Assembly: GCF_900109325.1 (NCBI RefSeq)
Contig: NZ_FNZU01000003.1
Coordinates: 62,001 to 126,000 of the forward strand
From: Alkalibacterium pelagium
GTDB taxonomy: Bacteria > Bacillota > Bacilli > Lactobacillales > Carnobacteriaceae_A
Length of the DNA: 64,000 nt
Direction of reading: 5' to 3'
A program made the position numbers and the translations under genes. The notes beneath the pieces were generated by a model that was not told the origin of the DNA, did not search any database, and saw only the letters and a list, made by a program, of their open reading frames with translations. This document shows, piece by piece, positions 45,102 to 53,668 of this stretch (the stretch's first letter is position 1; each line of letters opens with the position of its first letter).

Positions 45102-46001
45102 TCACTCAACTCCTTCAACTGTTTCATAGTGACGCATAAACAGATCTTCCAGTTTTGGCGCCGCACTCTCAAGTTTCAGAACGTTAAACGGTTGTATATA
45201 AGATAAAAACGCATCGAACTGATCACTGTCCAGTTGAAAAATGACCTGATCTTTGTTAATCGATACATTATGGGCAAAGGACTGCTCTTTGATTGATGAG
45301 ATATTCTCTTTTGTTTTAAGAGTGATCTGAGTCCGTGTCAGATGTCTCAGATCATCAAGTGTTCCTGACTCTACAATAACACCTTTACGGATGATAGCCA
45401 CACGGTCACAGAGGCGTTCAACTTCAGACAGAATGTGACTCGACAGCAGAACACTTGCCCCTTTGGCCAGCACTTCCTTCGCACATTCCTGAAAGACTCT
45501 TTCCTGCAGCGGATCGAGACCGGAAGTAGGTTCGTCGAAAATGTAGACCTCTGCGTCAGCCGCAAAGGCAGCAATCAGAGCAACTTTCTGTCTGTTTCCC
45601 TTTGAGTATGCCCGACATTTCTTTGTCGGATCAAATTCAAAACGTCTGATCAGCTCTTCCTTACGCTGTTTATCAACTTTAGCTCCACGCATGCTCAAAA
45701 ACAGATCGATAACTTCTCCTCCCGTTAAATTTGGCCAGAGATTGACATCGCCAGGTACGTAAGCCACACGCTTATGAATCGCGACTGATTCTTTCCAGAC
45801 ATCTTTACCGAAAATGGTAGCCGATCCCCCGTCTGCTCGAATCAGTCCCAGTAGTATACGGATTGTGGTAGATTTACCCGCTCCATTCGGACCGATAAAG
45901 CCGACTATTTCACCTTTATTGACTGAAAAACTGACTTTTTCCAGCGCTTTCGTTTTACCGAAAGATTTTTCAATTGCATCTACTTCTATTAATTTTGTCA
46001 T
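45102..46001 (-). CDS. ABC exporter ATPase subunit
   Basis: A 299-residue ATPase with Walker A GPNGAGKST (about 34-42), an ABC signature changed to YSKGNRQKV (normally LSGGQ), Walker B VYIFDEPTSGLDP and the switch histidine in SSHILSEVE. A C-terminal domain of about 80 residues follows, as in drug-exporter ATPases. An upstream in-frame ATG exists at 46031, but GAGGG 6 bases before the ATG at 46001 sets the start, 19 bases after the TetR stop. It energises the 12-TM permease encoded next. Confidence 0.9.
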   Translation of the reverse strand: MTKLIEVDAIEKSFGKTKALEKVSFSVNKGEIVGFIGPNGAGKSTTIRILLGLIRADGGSATIFGKDVWKESVAIHKRVAYVPGDVNLWPNLTGGEVIDLFLSMRGAKVDKQRKEELIRRFEFDPTKKCRAYSKGNRQKVALIAAFAADAEVYIFDEPTSGLDPLQERVFQECAKEVLAKGASVLLSSHILSEVERLCDRVAIIRKGVIVESGTLDDLRHLTRTQITLKTKENISSIKEQSFAHNVSINKDQVIFQLDSDQFDAFLSYIQPFNVLKLESAAPKLEDLFMRHYETVEGVE

Positions 46002-46020
46002 GTTTATCCCTCCATTCATT

Positions 46021-46668
46021 CTACAGTTCATCTTTCTTATAATAGATGATTTTTAAAGTATCCAGATAAGTATTAAACTCGTCATAATAAGGCGAAAATG
46101 CCGCGTTACTCCCTTCATCTAGATTTTGACTTTTCACCCGTTGTTCAAGTTCTGCCCGGTATCCCTCTACCGTCCATCGAATAAAATTAAACGAGGTCTC
46201 CTGAGGAACATCTTCTCTAAATTTAGTAAAATCAATATTTTTAGTGAGGACAGTTCCCCAGATCTGTTCAGCTTCTGCTCGTTTACCAGAAAGTTCAGCC
46301 GGCAGATCATATTTATCTGCATGGATGAACACACTTGCAAGAAAGCCTAGGGCATGTGGCTGTTCTTCATATACATCCCATTTGAGTCTAGTCGTCTGTT
46401 TCAATCGCTCAAAAAAGTCGGTTTCACTAAAATCGATCTGATGTAAAAAAAGGGTTTCTGCGATGAGAAATGCTTCTTCGATCAGGGTATAGAATAGTGC
46501 CTCCTTGCTTTTAAAATAGTAGAAAAGCGTGCCTTTCCCTATACCTGCCTCTTTAGCCATAGTGTTAGTGGATGCCAGATCAAATCCTTTTTCTGTAAAT
46601 TCCTTATAGCAGGCATTCAAAATCCGGTCCTGCTTATCTTTCTCGAGGCTCTTAAAAACATCACTCAT
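46021..46668 (-). CDS. TetR-family repressor of the ABC exporter operon
   Basis: A 215-residue TetR-type regulator. The N-terminal helix-turn-helix carries IGKGTLFYYFKSKEALF (about 43-59), with ILNACYKEFTEKGF before it. The C-terminal ligand domain is unassigned. It is the first gene of an operon with the exporter ATPase and permease. Three related palindromes overlap its promoter at 46701-46784, so it very likely represses its own operon and is released by a substrate of the exporter. GGAGGA precedes the ATG. Confidence 0.9.
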   Translation of the reverse strand: MSDVFKSLEKDKQDRILNACYKEFTEKGFDLASTNTMAKEAGIGKGTLFYYFKSKEALFYTLIEEAFLIAETLFLHQIDFSETDFFERLKQTTRLKWDVYEEQPHALGFLASVFIHADKYDLPAELSGKRAEAEQIWGTVLTKNIDFTKFREDVPQETSFNFIRWTVEGYRAELEQRVKSQNLDEGSNAAFSPYYDEFNTYLDTLKIIYYKKDEL

Positions 46669-46700
46669 TTCTCTCCTCCTTTCTCTTTAATATGTTTTGC

Positions 46701-46784
46701 TGACCGAGCCGGTCGAACGATAGGTAAAAATTGACCACCCTGGTCGATGAGGCAAGTATACCCCTTTCGACCAGAGTGGTCAAT
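46701..46784 (-). promoter_or_regulatory. TetR-operon promoter with three palindromic operators
   Basis: On the minus strand TTGACC (46778-46783) and TATACT (46755-46760) are 17 bases apart. The 18-mers at 46730-46747 and, in inverted orientation, at 46767-46784 share ATTGACCAC-CTGGTCGA with one difference. A third, shorter copy (TGACCGAGCCGGTCGA) lies at 46701-46716. Each is itself an imperfect palindrome. One covers the -35, and the others lie at and beyond the transcript start. Confidence 0.82.
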
Positions 46785-46807
46785 AGGTCCTGAGACTGAC
46801 AGGACGC

Positions 46808-47899
46808 TTATATACTCTGATTTTCTGACACACGCTCCATTAAGTTGATGCCGACTCCCATTAATATGATGCCTGTAAGAATGAGTGCCCCGATAGGTTC
46901 CAGAAGCTGAGATAACGTACGGTCTTGAAGTACCGCCCCCATCATCCCCTGAATCCCGTATTTGATTGGCATCAGTTCTGCCAGAAACAATAGAATTCGA
47001 TTACTGACTACTTCAAGAGGCCAGAATGCTCCGCCAAGCATCGCCATCGATGTCGCTACAATGGGTATTACGACCTGCAGCTGTTGGGGCGAACCGACAA
47101 GTCCCATTAGAAGCATTCCTAGTGAAACAATTGCAAACACAAAGCAGATGATGATCACACCTATTTCAAGATAATTGGTCCCGAACTCTATTCCTACAAG
47201 ATAACGAAGAATCAGTAAGGCCAGTGTGATCTGAAGCACTCCAACCAGCATATAGTGCAGGAGCTGGCCAGCATATAGTCTAGTCTTCGTCAGCGGAGAA
47301 AAAATAAGTCTCTGCCAGGTTCCTGTCTGTTTCTCTTCAACTAAATTTGTCATCAGATACAAAATTGAATAGACTGAAAAATATAAGCTCATACCGACCA
47401 CGACAGCCATTCTGTATATTTCATTGGAAGACGCAGCTTCTGTCCGGCCGGTCGTCTCTACCAGAATGTAGCTGCCCACATTGATTTCACCAATTCCGAA
47501 GCTCTCACTCACTTGTTCAAGACGCTGCTCTTCAGAATAAATCTGATTAACGTATTGGATCAGTGTAGAGATTTCCATATCTTCCCGTCCAATAAGAAAC
47601 TGATAACGATCCTCTTCCAGTCCTAATGCAAAGGCACGCTCATTCATCCTGATGTCTTCATATACCGTTTCATAATCACTTTCAATGAATTCGAATGTTT
47701 CTTCTTCATTTAATCGGTCAAGCCAGTCTGACTGCTCTTCCTGACTCAAAGTCTCACTGAAGGTTGGAATAGTGATGGTCTGTTCCCCTTGTGCCCCGGC
47801 CAGAAAATAAACGAAGACTAAAGTCATCCCTAGAAAAGTAATCAGCAGAGTCGGTTGCTTGAACAGCCTGATCCACTGTAATTTAAAGACTGTCCACAT
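46808..47899 (-). CDS. ABC-2 type exporter permease (second exporter)
   Basis: A 363-residue ABC-2 permease. One N-terminal transmembrane helix is followed by a large acidic extracytoplasmic domain (about 40-165) and then five membrane helices with the conserved EEKQTGTWQRLIFSPLTKTRLYAGQLL loop. Its ATG follows the stop of the partner permease directly, so the two are coupled and probably form a heterodimer. Substrate unknown; the adjacent two-component system suggests antibiotic or envelope-stress export. Confidence 0.85.
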   Translation of the reverse strand: MWTVFKLQWIRLFKQPTLLITFLGMTLVFVYFLAGAQGEQTITIPTFSETLSQEEQSDWLDRLNEEETFEFIESDYETVYEDIRMNERAFALGLEEDRYQFLIGREDMEISTLIQYVNQIYSEEQRLEQVSESFGIGEINVGSYILVETTGRTEAASSNEIYRMAVVVGMSLYFSVYSILYLMTNLVEEKQTGTWQRLIFSPLTKTRLYAGQLLHYMLVGVLQITLALLILRYLVGIEFGTNYLEIGVIIICFVFAIVSLGMLLMGLVGSPQQLQVVIPIVATSMAMLGGAFWPLEVVSNRILLFLAELMPIKYGIQGMMGAVLQDRTLSQLLEPIGALILTGIILMGVGINLMERVSENQSI

Positions 47900-49174
47900 T
47901 TAATCCAACCTCCTTTTCGGAAAAAGCCCGACACTTATGACCAGCAGAACAGCTGTCATCCCGGCAACTCGTGTAACAAGTGGACTGATCTCGCTCATAT
48001 TAAAGCCCTGCATCAGCTGAAGATAAGCCGTCATCATCGCTCCGTTCGGTGTCCAGTTTCCGATGCTTCTCAATGCTTCTGAGAACTGTTCCACTGGAGT
48101 GAAGCTTCCTCCAACAAAAGCAAACAAGGTGACCAGTATGCCTCCGAAAAAGCCGGATGACGCATCGCTGTTGGAGTACAAGGTGATTGATGTCAGGAGA
48201 CTGGTGATCGCCCCCACGACAAGTGAAAACGCCAGACTAAGCATCCCCAGATCGATCCAGAACCGAAGCGGATACCCCCTCAAAGTGCCAAAAATCAAGG
48301 TGCTCAAACCGAAAAGAATCCCTAGCTGAAGAAACGTGATGATCGTGCCCGAGATCATTTTGCTGCCTAAAAAAGTCAGTGGGCTCATTCTAGAAATCAT
48401 CAGCCTTCCGAATACATGCTGCTTCTTCTCTTTGAAGGCTCTGCTGGCTAGAGCGGGGGCTGTATGGAGGGCAAACATGACTCCCATTCCAATAGTGTAA
48501 TACTGAAATGAAGAAATTGGATCTGCAGCAGTCAGGGTAGTAATTTCTCCGTAATTGTCATCTGATAGACCAGATGCCTCTGCGCCTCCTTCAGTAGCGA
48601 CGGCGATAGACGCTTCTAAATTGAACTGATTAGCATATGTTGACAACACACTTCTAATGATATCAGTCGTGACATTATCGAAGTTCTGAACCTCCAGTGA
48701 AATAACTCCTGTTTCATCCTCATCGAACATGACAGCGTTCCATACAGAAGCATTGAATCCATCAGGTATGGTTATAACACCGGCTACTTCTCCTTCATCT
48801 AACGCTTCCAGTGCATCTTCGTTGCTCGCATACTCGACGACTTGGATCCACTCAGCTACTTCATCATCATTGAGTAGTGTGCTGAGCTGAATTCCGGGCG
48901 CCATAGCTTCTGCCTGACTTGTAAGCAAGGGAATCGTATCATCTGGAACGCCTCTGTTCTCGAGTACTTCCTCCCAGTCTTCCAGCTCTCTGTCAATTGA
49001 CTGCCCCTGCACAAGTGCTACCGGAAAAGCATTGATAGTGAACTCAGATAAGGTGAGGTTCCCTAATGCAAGCCCAAGAATAGCTATGAGAATGAACGGC
49101 ATGAGGAGCAGTTCAGTCAGATCTGACCGACTTCTGGTCAGAATCAATGTATCCTTTTTTATAAGTGAAAACAT
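47900..49174 (-). CDS. ABC-2 type exporter permease (second exporter, partner)
   Basis: A 424-residue ABC-2 permease with the same plan as the following gene: an N-terminal helix (LLLMPFILIAILGLALGNL), a long acidic external domain (about 45-220) and five or six C-terminal helices with FKEKKQHVFGRLMISRMSPLTFLGSKM as cytoplasmic loop. It lies 13 bases after the ATPase gene. The two permeases, encoded side by side, are similar in layout but not recent duplicates. Confidence 0.85.
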   Translation of the reverse strand: MFSLIKKDTLILTRSRSDLTELLLMPFILIAILGLALGNLTLSEFTINAFPVALVQGQSIDRELEDWEEVLENRGVPDDTIPLLTSQAEAMAPGIQLSTLLNDDEVAEWIQVVEYASNEDALEALDEGEVAGVITIPDGFNASVWNAVMFDEDETGVISLEVQNFDNVTTDIIRSVLSTYANQFNLEASIAVATEGGAEASGLSDDNYGEITTLTAADPISSFQYYTIGMGVMFALHTAPALASRAFKEKKQHVFGRLMISRMSPLTFLGSKMISGTIITFLQLGILFGLSTLIFGTLRGYPLRFWIDLGMLSLAFSLVVGAITSLLTSITLYSNSDASSGFFGGILVTLFAFVGGSFTPVEQFSEALRSIGNWTPNGAMMTAYLQLMQGFNMSEISPLVTRVAGMTAVLLVISVGLFPKRRLD

Positions 49175-49187
49175 ACCTTATCCTCCT

Positions 49188-50120
49188 TCAGTCTCTTAAG
49201 GTCCGTCCAGTCAAATGCAGGAATACATCCTCCAGAGATGGGGTTTGAAGGGACACTCCAGTAATTTTAGTTTGTGTCTGTCTTGACAGCTCAAAAATAT
49301 CTTCAAGAAGATTTTCTCCTTTTGATGCAATGACTTTATAGCCCTGCTCTTCTTCAGATACTTGAGTGACAGCCGGCAGCTGACTTAGCTTTTCTTCAAA
49401 CGATAGCGAATGAGTCTGGACAGTTATATGGATGGTTTCTTCATTAGATAAAATACTTTTCAGCTCATCATTGGTACCAGAGGCGATAATTTCTCCATGA
49501 TCCATGATATAGACCCGATCACATAATTTTTCTACTTCTTCCATATAATGACTGGTGTAGAGTACGGTTATTCCTCTTGACCGGTTGAGCTCTCTAATCA
49601 TATCGAGAATATAGTTTCTTGACTGTGGATCGATTCCTACAGTCGGTTCATCCATGATCAGTATCTCCGGTTCATGAAGCAGGGTCACCCCTATATTGAT
49701 CCGTCTCTTCATCCCACCAGAATAGGTCCTGACTGCATCTTTCTTTCTCTCAGTCAAGCCGATGAGATCGAGCACCTCTTCTATTCTTTTTTCGAGCAGT
49801 TTCCCTTTAAGTCCGTAAACCTTACCAAAGAATTTCATGTTCTCATAGGCAGATAACTCCTCATATAAGGCTATTTCCTGAGGAACTACACCAAGTACTT
49901 GCCTGAGGGCCTGAGGATTTTTCCAGGCATCCGTGTTATTGAACCTCACTTTCCCAGAAGTTGGGGGGAGCAACGTGGCAACCATGGATATGGTAGTCGA
50001 TTTACCTGCACCATTCGGACCTAGAAGACCGACTGACTCTCCTTTTTCCAGATACAGGTTTACCTGATTGACTGCAGTTTTTGATTTAAACCGTTTAGTC
50101 AGGTCTTTCGTTTCCAGCAT
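49188..50120 (-). CDS. ABC-2 exporter ATPase subunit
   Basis: A 310-residue ATPase with Walker A GPNGAGKST, Q-loop VPQEIALYE, signature TYSGGMKRR, Walker B ILIMDEPTVGIDP and the switch His in YTSHYMEEVE, of the multidrug/bacitracin-type exporter group. A GTG further upstream overlaps the ribosome site AAAGGAG, so the ATG at 50120, 8 bases from it, is the start. It heads the three-gene exporter unit, separated by a terminator from the two-component genes. Confidence 0.92.
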   Translation of the reverse strand: MLETKDLTKRFKSKTAVNQVNLYLEKGESVGLLGPNGAGKSTTISMVATLLPPTSGKVRFNNTDAWKNPQALRQVLGVVPQEIALYEELSAYENMKFFGKVYGLKGKLLEKRIEEVLDLIGLTERKKDAVRTYSGGMKRRINIGVTLLHEPEILIMDEPTVGIDPQSRNYILDMIRELNRSRGITVLYTSHYMEEVEKLCDRVYIMDHGEIIASGTNDELKSILSNEETIHITVQTHSLSFEEKLSQLPAVTQVSEEEQGYKVIASKGENLLEDIFELSRQTQTKITGVSLQTPSLEDVFLHLTGRTLRD

Positions 50121-50162
50121 AAGTTTCACTCCTTTTTCTTATCTCTCCTGATTAAAGTATAT

Positions 50163-50190
50163 AAAAAAGAAGACAGCATGGATACTGTCT
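50163..50190 (-). terminator. terminator between response-regulator gene and exporter operon
   Basis: AGACAG (50171-50176) pairs with CTGTCT (50185-50190), with a T-run on the minus strand (A-run 50163-50168). A second hairpin, GTCATTC/GAATGAC (50194-50211), overlaps the end of the response-regulator region. TATACT-like sequence follows on the minus strand, but no good -35 for the exporter was seen. Confidence 0.6.
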
Positions 50191-50216
50191 CCGGTCATTC
50201 TTTAGAATGACTAAAG

Positions 50217-50861
50217 TCACTCTTTTCTATCCAGGTTATGTCTAATCGCATATATAGCAAGCTGTGTCCGGTCTCTTAAATCCAGCTTGTCCAGAATGCC
50301 GCTGATATTGTTCTTGACTGTGCCGATTGAAAGAAATAGTTCCTCAGCTATCTCCTGGTTGTTGTGTCCCTGTCCGATGAGAGATAAAATGCTCAGCTCT
50401 CTTTCTGTCAGCTCATGATTGACTGCATCGAGACTGGTGTTGCTGTGAATGAGAGAGGGCATGACTTTTGCAGCAACTTTTCCTTCTATGATCAGTCCAC
50501 CGTCCAGACAGTGATAGATAGCCTGATGTAGTTCATCAATTTCCCCATTTTTTAGCAGGTAACCATTAACCTGATTTTTTAAAGCTTCCATAGCATAATC
50601 TTCATCATTGAAAGTAGTAAGAATAAGGATCTTCATGTCTGGATAGATCTCCCTGATCAGTTTACTGGCCTCTAGTCCATTCATTACAGGCATTCTAATA
50701 TCAAGAAGAGCCAGGTCAAACTGTTGCTGCCTGCAGAGATTGACGGCTTCCTGTCCATTTCCTGCCTCACCTGTTACTTTTAGAGACGTATCAGCTTCAA
50801 TCATCAGTTTGATTCCTTGTCTTACGAGAGTCTGATCCTCCGCCAGCATTATTCTGATCAT
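50217..50861 (-). CDS. NarL/FixJ-family response regulator
   Basis: A 214-residue regulator with a receiver domain (acidic pair Glu8-Asp9, phospho-acceptor Asp54 in ALLDIRMP, Lys in the last strand) and a LuxR-type helix-turn-helix at about 150-205 (LTERELSILSLIGQGHNNQEIAEELFLSIGTVKNN region). The start is taken at MIRIMLAEDQ, 50861, as usual for the family; GGAG lies somewhat far upstream. It overlaps the 3' end of the kinase gene by 65 bases. It likely controls the neighbouring exporter genes. Confidence 0.9.
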   Translation of the reverse strand: MIRIMLAEDQTLVRQGIKLMIEADTSLKVTGEAGNGQEAVNLCRQQQFDLALLDIRMPVMNGLEASKLIREIYPDMKILILTTFNDEDYAMEALKNQVNGYLLKNGEIDELHQAIYHCLDGGLIIEGKVAAKVMPSLIHSNTSLDAVNHELTERELSILSLIGQGHNNQEIAEELFLSIGTVKNNISGILDKLDLRDRTQLAIYAIRHNLDRKE

Positions 50862-51984
50862 TTTTACTAATCTCTCCTTCATCAATTAAGTACGGAAATT
50901 GTCCTCTTACCACGAATCGATCATCGATCTGCTCTATTTTCAGATCACCCTCGATACTATCAAGCCGCTTTCTCATATTCTTCAGTCCGAACCCTTCATT
51001 GAAATTGACTTTTTGTATAACTTTATGAGTCACAGTAAATTGAAAGTATCTGCCGGCAATTAGTTTAAACTGAATATCAGCCTGTCTTGTCTGACTATGA
51101 CGCATCATGTTTGTCAGTGACTCCTGAATCGCCCTGTATACAACCACGGATTGGTTATTTGACAGCGGGACGTTTAAAACACCAGATTCGAATAAAAAAC
51201 GGATCTGGAGATGGCTTTCTGCTTCCAGCTTTCTGACCAATTGAATAATGGCCTGCAGACCAGCTGTCTCATCGGCTTTAAGGGCACTCACAGCTTCTCT
51301 TGTCTCCTGAAGGCTTGTTTTAGCTAGTTCCTTAAATTGGGCCAGCTGGTTGCCCATTATCTCATCTTTGTTCTGAAAACGTGCCACTTCGAGCTGCATA
51401 ACTAGTGCAGTTAATCTGTGTCCGACTGAGTCGTGAATATCCCTGGCGACAGCACTCCGTTCTTCCTGTCTGGCCAGCTGTTCTGCTCTTGAAACACGTC
51501 TTTTCAAGTAACGATAGTCTGAATACAGCCGTTCATTTTCTGCTCTCAAATCGCTGAATCGCCCAACAGTCTGCTCGTACATATAAACGAGATATAAAAG
51601 AAAACTCATACAGGCGATATGAGTTATGAGGTTAAGAGATATTCCTGCTGCCACATTTGGACTGAGACTTACTAATAATAAATACGTCAGATAGACAGCC
51701 GTTTTTCCCAGCTCACTTCTCAAACCATATTCAATTCCAAGTACACTGAAAATAAACCAGATCAGTGGAGATGACCCCATGTCCCACAAAGGAAGGAGTA
51801 CAAGAACAGGCAGAATTAGAAAAGCCGCTATTCTGACCTTTTTATTAAGGATAGGGAGAAGAAAGTAAATCAGAAAAAACGGAATGCTTACTGCCACTTT
51901 CCATTCGTTCACTCCATCGACCTGAAAAACAGCTGCAAGCCATAATCCAATAAGAAAACCTGTAGTTGTCCAAAAACTGATCAT
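50797..51984 (-). CDS. NarL-type sensor histidine kinase
   Basis: A 395-residue kinase with four to six N-terminal transmembrane helices (about 1-135) and no large external domain, a coiled linker (about 140-172), then HisKA_3 with phospho-acceptor His184 in RDIHDSVGHR and a degenerate HATPase domain toward the C-terminus (GFGLKNMRKRLDSIEG). This layout suits sensors of membrane-active compounds. The frame extends to 52068, but GAGGG before the ATG at 51984 sets the start. The last about 20 residues run through the start of the regulator gene, an unusually long overlap. Confidence 0.88.
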   Translation of the reverse strand: MISFWTTTGFLIGLWLAAVFQVDGVNEWKVAVSIPFFLIYFLLPILNKKVRIAAFLILPVLVLLPLWDMGSSPLIWFIFSVLGIEYGLRSELGKTAVYLTYLLLVSLSPNVAAGISLNLITHIACMSFLLYLVYMYEQTVGRFSDLRAENERLYSDYRYLKRRVSRAEQLARQEERSAVARDIHDSVGHRLTALVMQLEVARFQNKDEIMGNQLAQFKELAKTSLQETREAVSALKADETAGLQAIIQLVRKLEAESHLQIRFLFESGVLNVPLSNNQSVVVYRAIQESLTNMMRHSQTRQADIQFKLIAGRYFQFTVTHKVIQKVNFNEGFGLKNMRKRLDSIEGDLKIEQIDDRFVVRGQFPYLIDEGEISKNDQNNAGGGSDSRKTRNQTDD

Positions 51985-52449
51985 ATTATCCCTCAATCGT
52001 TTTTTTATGTAATATTTTCTATCGAAAATAGCGAAATGATACATCCATAATATATCACACTCCTGCAACCGATTGACATATCCTTTTATGCTCTGCTTCT
52101 TCTTTATTCAGCTATATGATTTGACATGAAAAAGAGCTAGTGATAAATTATTAATTGGTGCATGAGAATTATTGGTTTTTAAATGAGAACTTTTTGAAAA
52201 ACTCTGATATTCAATACTCAAAAATCAGAATAAAAAAATCACGCCCACTTATTAATAAATATTAATAAGACAAATATACACATTTTCCCTTGATTCAGTT
52301 CTATTCATTATAGTAAAATTAATAACCAAATTATATAGAGCATTTCATTTGAACCATACCATCTCATTATGTATGATTTAGATATGTATTAATCATTTCG
52401 AAATTGAAATAAGTAACATGATAATAGAATCTAAGGAGGAGGAAAACCC
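51985..52449. other. AT-rich divergent intergenic region with promoter and perfect palindrome
   Basis: On the plus strand TTGACA (52121-52126) and TAAATT (52144-52149) are 17 bases apart. If active, this gives a leader of roughly 290 bases for the gene at 52450. CTTATTAATA (52248-52257) mirrors TATTAATAAG (52260-52269) perfectly around 2 bases and could be an operator. No reading frame, riboswitch or RNA family is recognised. Confidence 0.45.
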
Positions 52450-52977
52450 TTGAGTTTCTATGAAGGCTTAAAAAGCTTTATAAAAAATCACTCGATCAAG
52501 TCAGATCAGCTTATATCCTCAAAGTCACTTAAAGAGCAGAAACATAAATATCCACTGACTATCAAGCACAAACTTCAGCTTGCTGCCAGTGATATAAGCA
52601 GGAATCAGCAGACGATCGATGCAATTGTAAACAAAATTATAAAAAAAGACTATTCGAAACGCTCCTTCGGTGGGAAGACTGAAAAAGAACTTTCTACCTA
52701 TAATAAAAAAATATACCAGTATGAAAGTTACCGTACAAATAACGTTAAACTAGTCCCTTCTCAGGATACTAACTTGGAACTTTTTGTAGAGGACATTTAT
52801 CTAGGAGAATTACCTGATGAAGATACTCAAGCTGCCTTGCATTATCTTCAGTCAACCATTCTTATGTCCTTTGCCTATGTCACAGGTGGTCCTTATAACC
52901 AGTGCGACCCTTCAAGTGGTCAAATGATGCACGACTCTGACCCTTATGATCTCACTATTTTCATACAGTTCAGCTAA
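52450..52977 (+). CDS. hypothetical protein (175 aa), unknown family
   Basis: I do not recognise this protein. It starts at TTG with AAGGAGGAGG 7 bases upstream, an excellent ribosome site. The N-terminal about 95 residues are basic and Lys-rich with predicted helices. The C-terminal about 70 are acidic and end in a Gly/Pro/Asp-rich segment (VTGGPYNQCDPSSGQMM) and a hydrophobic ILTIF-like tail. No signal peptide, no transmembrane helix, one cysteine. Base composition is more AT-rich than its neighbours. It stands alone, framed by a long AT-rich leader and a very large terminator hairpin, which hints at recent acquisition or a special role. Confidence 0.65.
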   Translation: MSFYEGLKSFIKNHSIKSDQLISSKSLKEQKHKYPLTIKHKLQLAASDISRNQQTIDAIVNKIIKKDYSKRSFGGKTEKELSTYNKKIYQYESYRTNNVKLVPSQDTNLELFVEDIYLGELPDEDTQAALHYLQSTILMSFAYVTGGPYNQCDPSSGQMMHDSDPYDLTIFIQFS

Positions 52978-53000
52978 AGTAACTCTGCATTAAAATAATA

Positions 53001-53080
53001 CCCGAATGAATCTAAACTATTCCCTAAGCTGTAAACCAATCATTTACAGCTTAGGAGTTACTTTAGACTGTTCGGGTTTT
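53001..53080 (+). terminator. very long terminator hairpin
   Basis: CCCGAA (53001-53006) pairs with TTCGGG (53071-53076), and inside it CTAAGCTGTAAA (53024-53035) pairs perfectly with TTTACAGCTTAG (53043-53054) around a 7-base loop, with further pairing in between. TTTTTC follows. The total span is about 76 bases, far longer than a simple terminator. Confidence 0.85.
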
Positions 53081-53102
53081 TCTCTGTTATACAATAGCGT
53101 GT

Positions 53103-53651
53103 TTATATTATTCTTGCCCCGATCGTCTGCTCAAAATGGGACAGTGCCCATTCATGTCCAGCCTGATTGAAACTTGCTACAGCATCTTTGTACACAACAA
53201 TTTCGAATCCCTTGTTGTATGCATCAACTGCTGTATGGAGCACACAAATATCGGTGCATACCCCAATTAAGTGCAGTTCAGTTATTCCACGTTCTCTCAG
53301 TTTCAGTTCAAGGTCAGTCCCCTGAAATGCACTATATCTGGTTTTGTCAGAATAATAGACCGTATCCTTTTCCTTGATAGACTGATAGTAATCTTCCAGT
53401 TTGCCGTATAAATGCCTCCCGGCAGTCCCTTTTATGTTATGGGGCGGAAAGAGATTGCTTTCGGGGTGAAAGTCATCTCCCTCTTCGTGACAGTCAATTG
53501 TGAACGCCACATAATCTCCTTCATCATAAAATTGTTTAGTCAGTTCAAGAACTCGGTCGTGAATTGCCTGACCAGGCTCCCCGCAAGTGAGTGCTCCATC
53601 TTCTGCTACGAAATCGTTCGTGTAATCAATATTGATCAGTGCTTTCTTCAT
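53103..53651 (-). CDS. nicotinamidase-like cysteine hydrolase (isochorismatase superfamily)
   Basis: A 182-residue hydrolase. The catalytic triad is Asp9 (INIDYTNDF), Lys103 (YSDKTRYSAF) and Cys136 (GVCTDICVLHT). The metal-binding Asp53, His55 and His71 of nicotinamidases are present (TIDCHEEGDD...PPHN). It would deamidate nicotinamide to nicotinate for NAD recycling (EC 3.5.1.19); a related amidase activity cannot be excluded. GGAGG precedes the ATG. It lies 17 bases downstream of the GtrA gene in the same direction. Confidence 0.88.
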   Translation of the reverse strand: MKKALINIDYTNDFVAEDGALTCGEPGQAIHDRVLELTKQFYDEGDYVAFTIDCHEEGDDFHPESNLFPPHNIKGTAGRHLYGKLEDYYQSIKEKDTVYYSDKTRYSAFQGTDLELKLRERGITELHLIGVCTDICVLHTAVDAYNKGFEIVVYKDAVASFNQAGHEWALSHFEQTIGARII

Positions 53652-53668
53652 CTTTATCCTCCATTCAT

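Noticed and set aside
51985-52449. Riboswitch or T-box in the long leader of the 175-aa protein gene
   Set aside because: No conserved riboswitch core or T-box sequence could be recognised, only AT-rich sequence and a palindrome.
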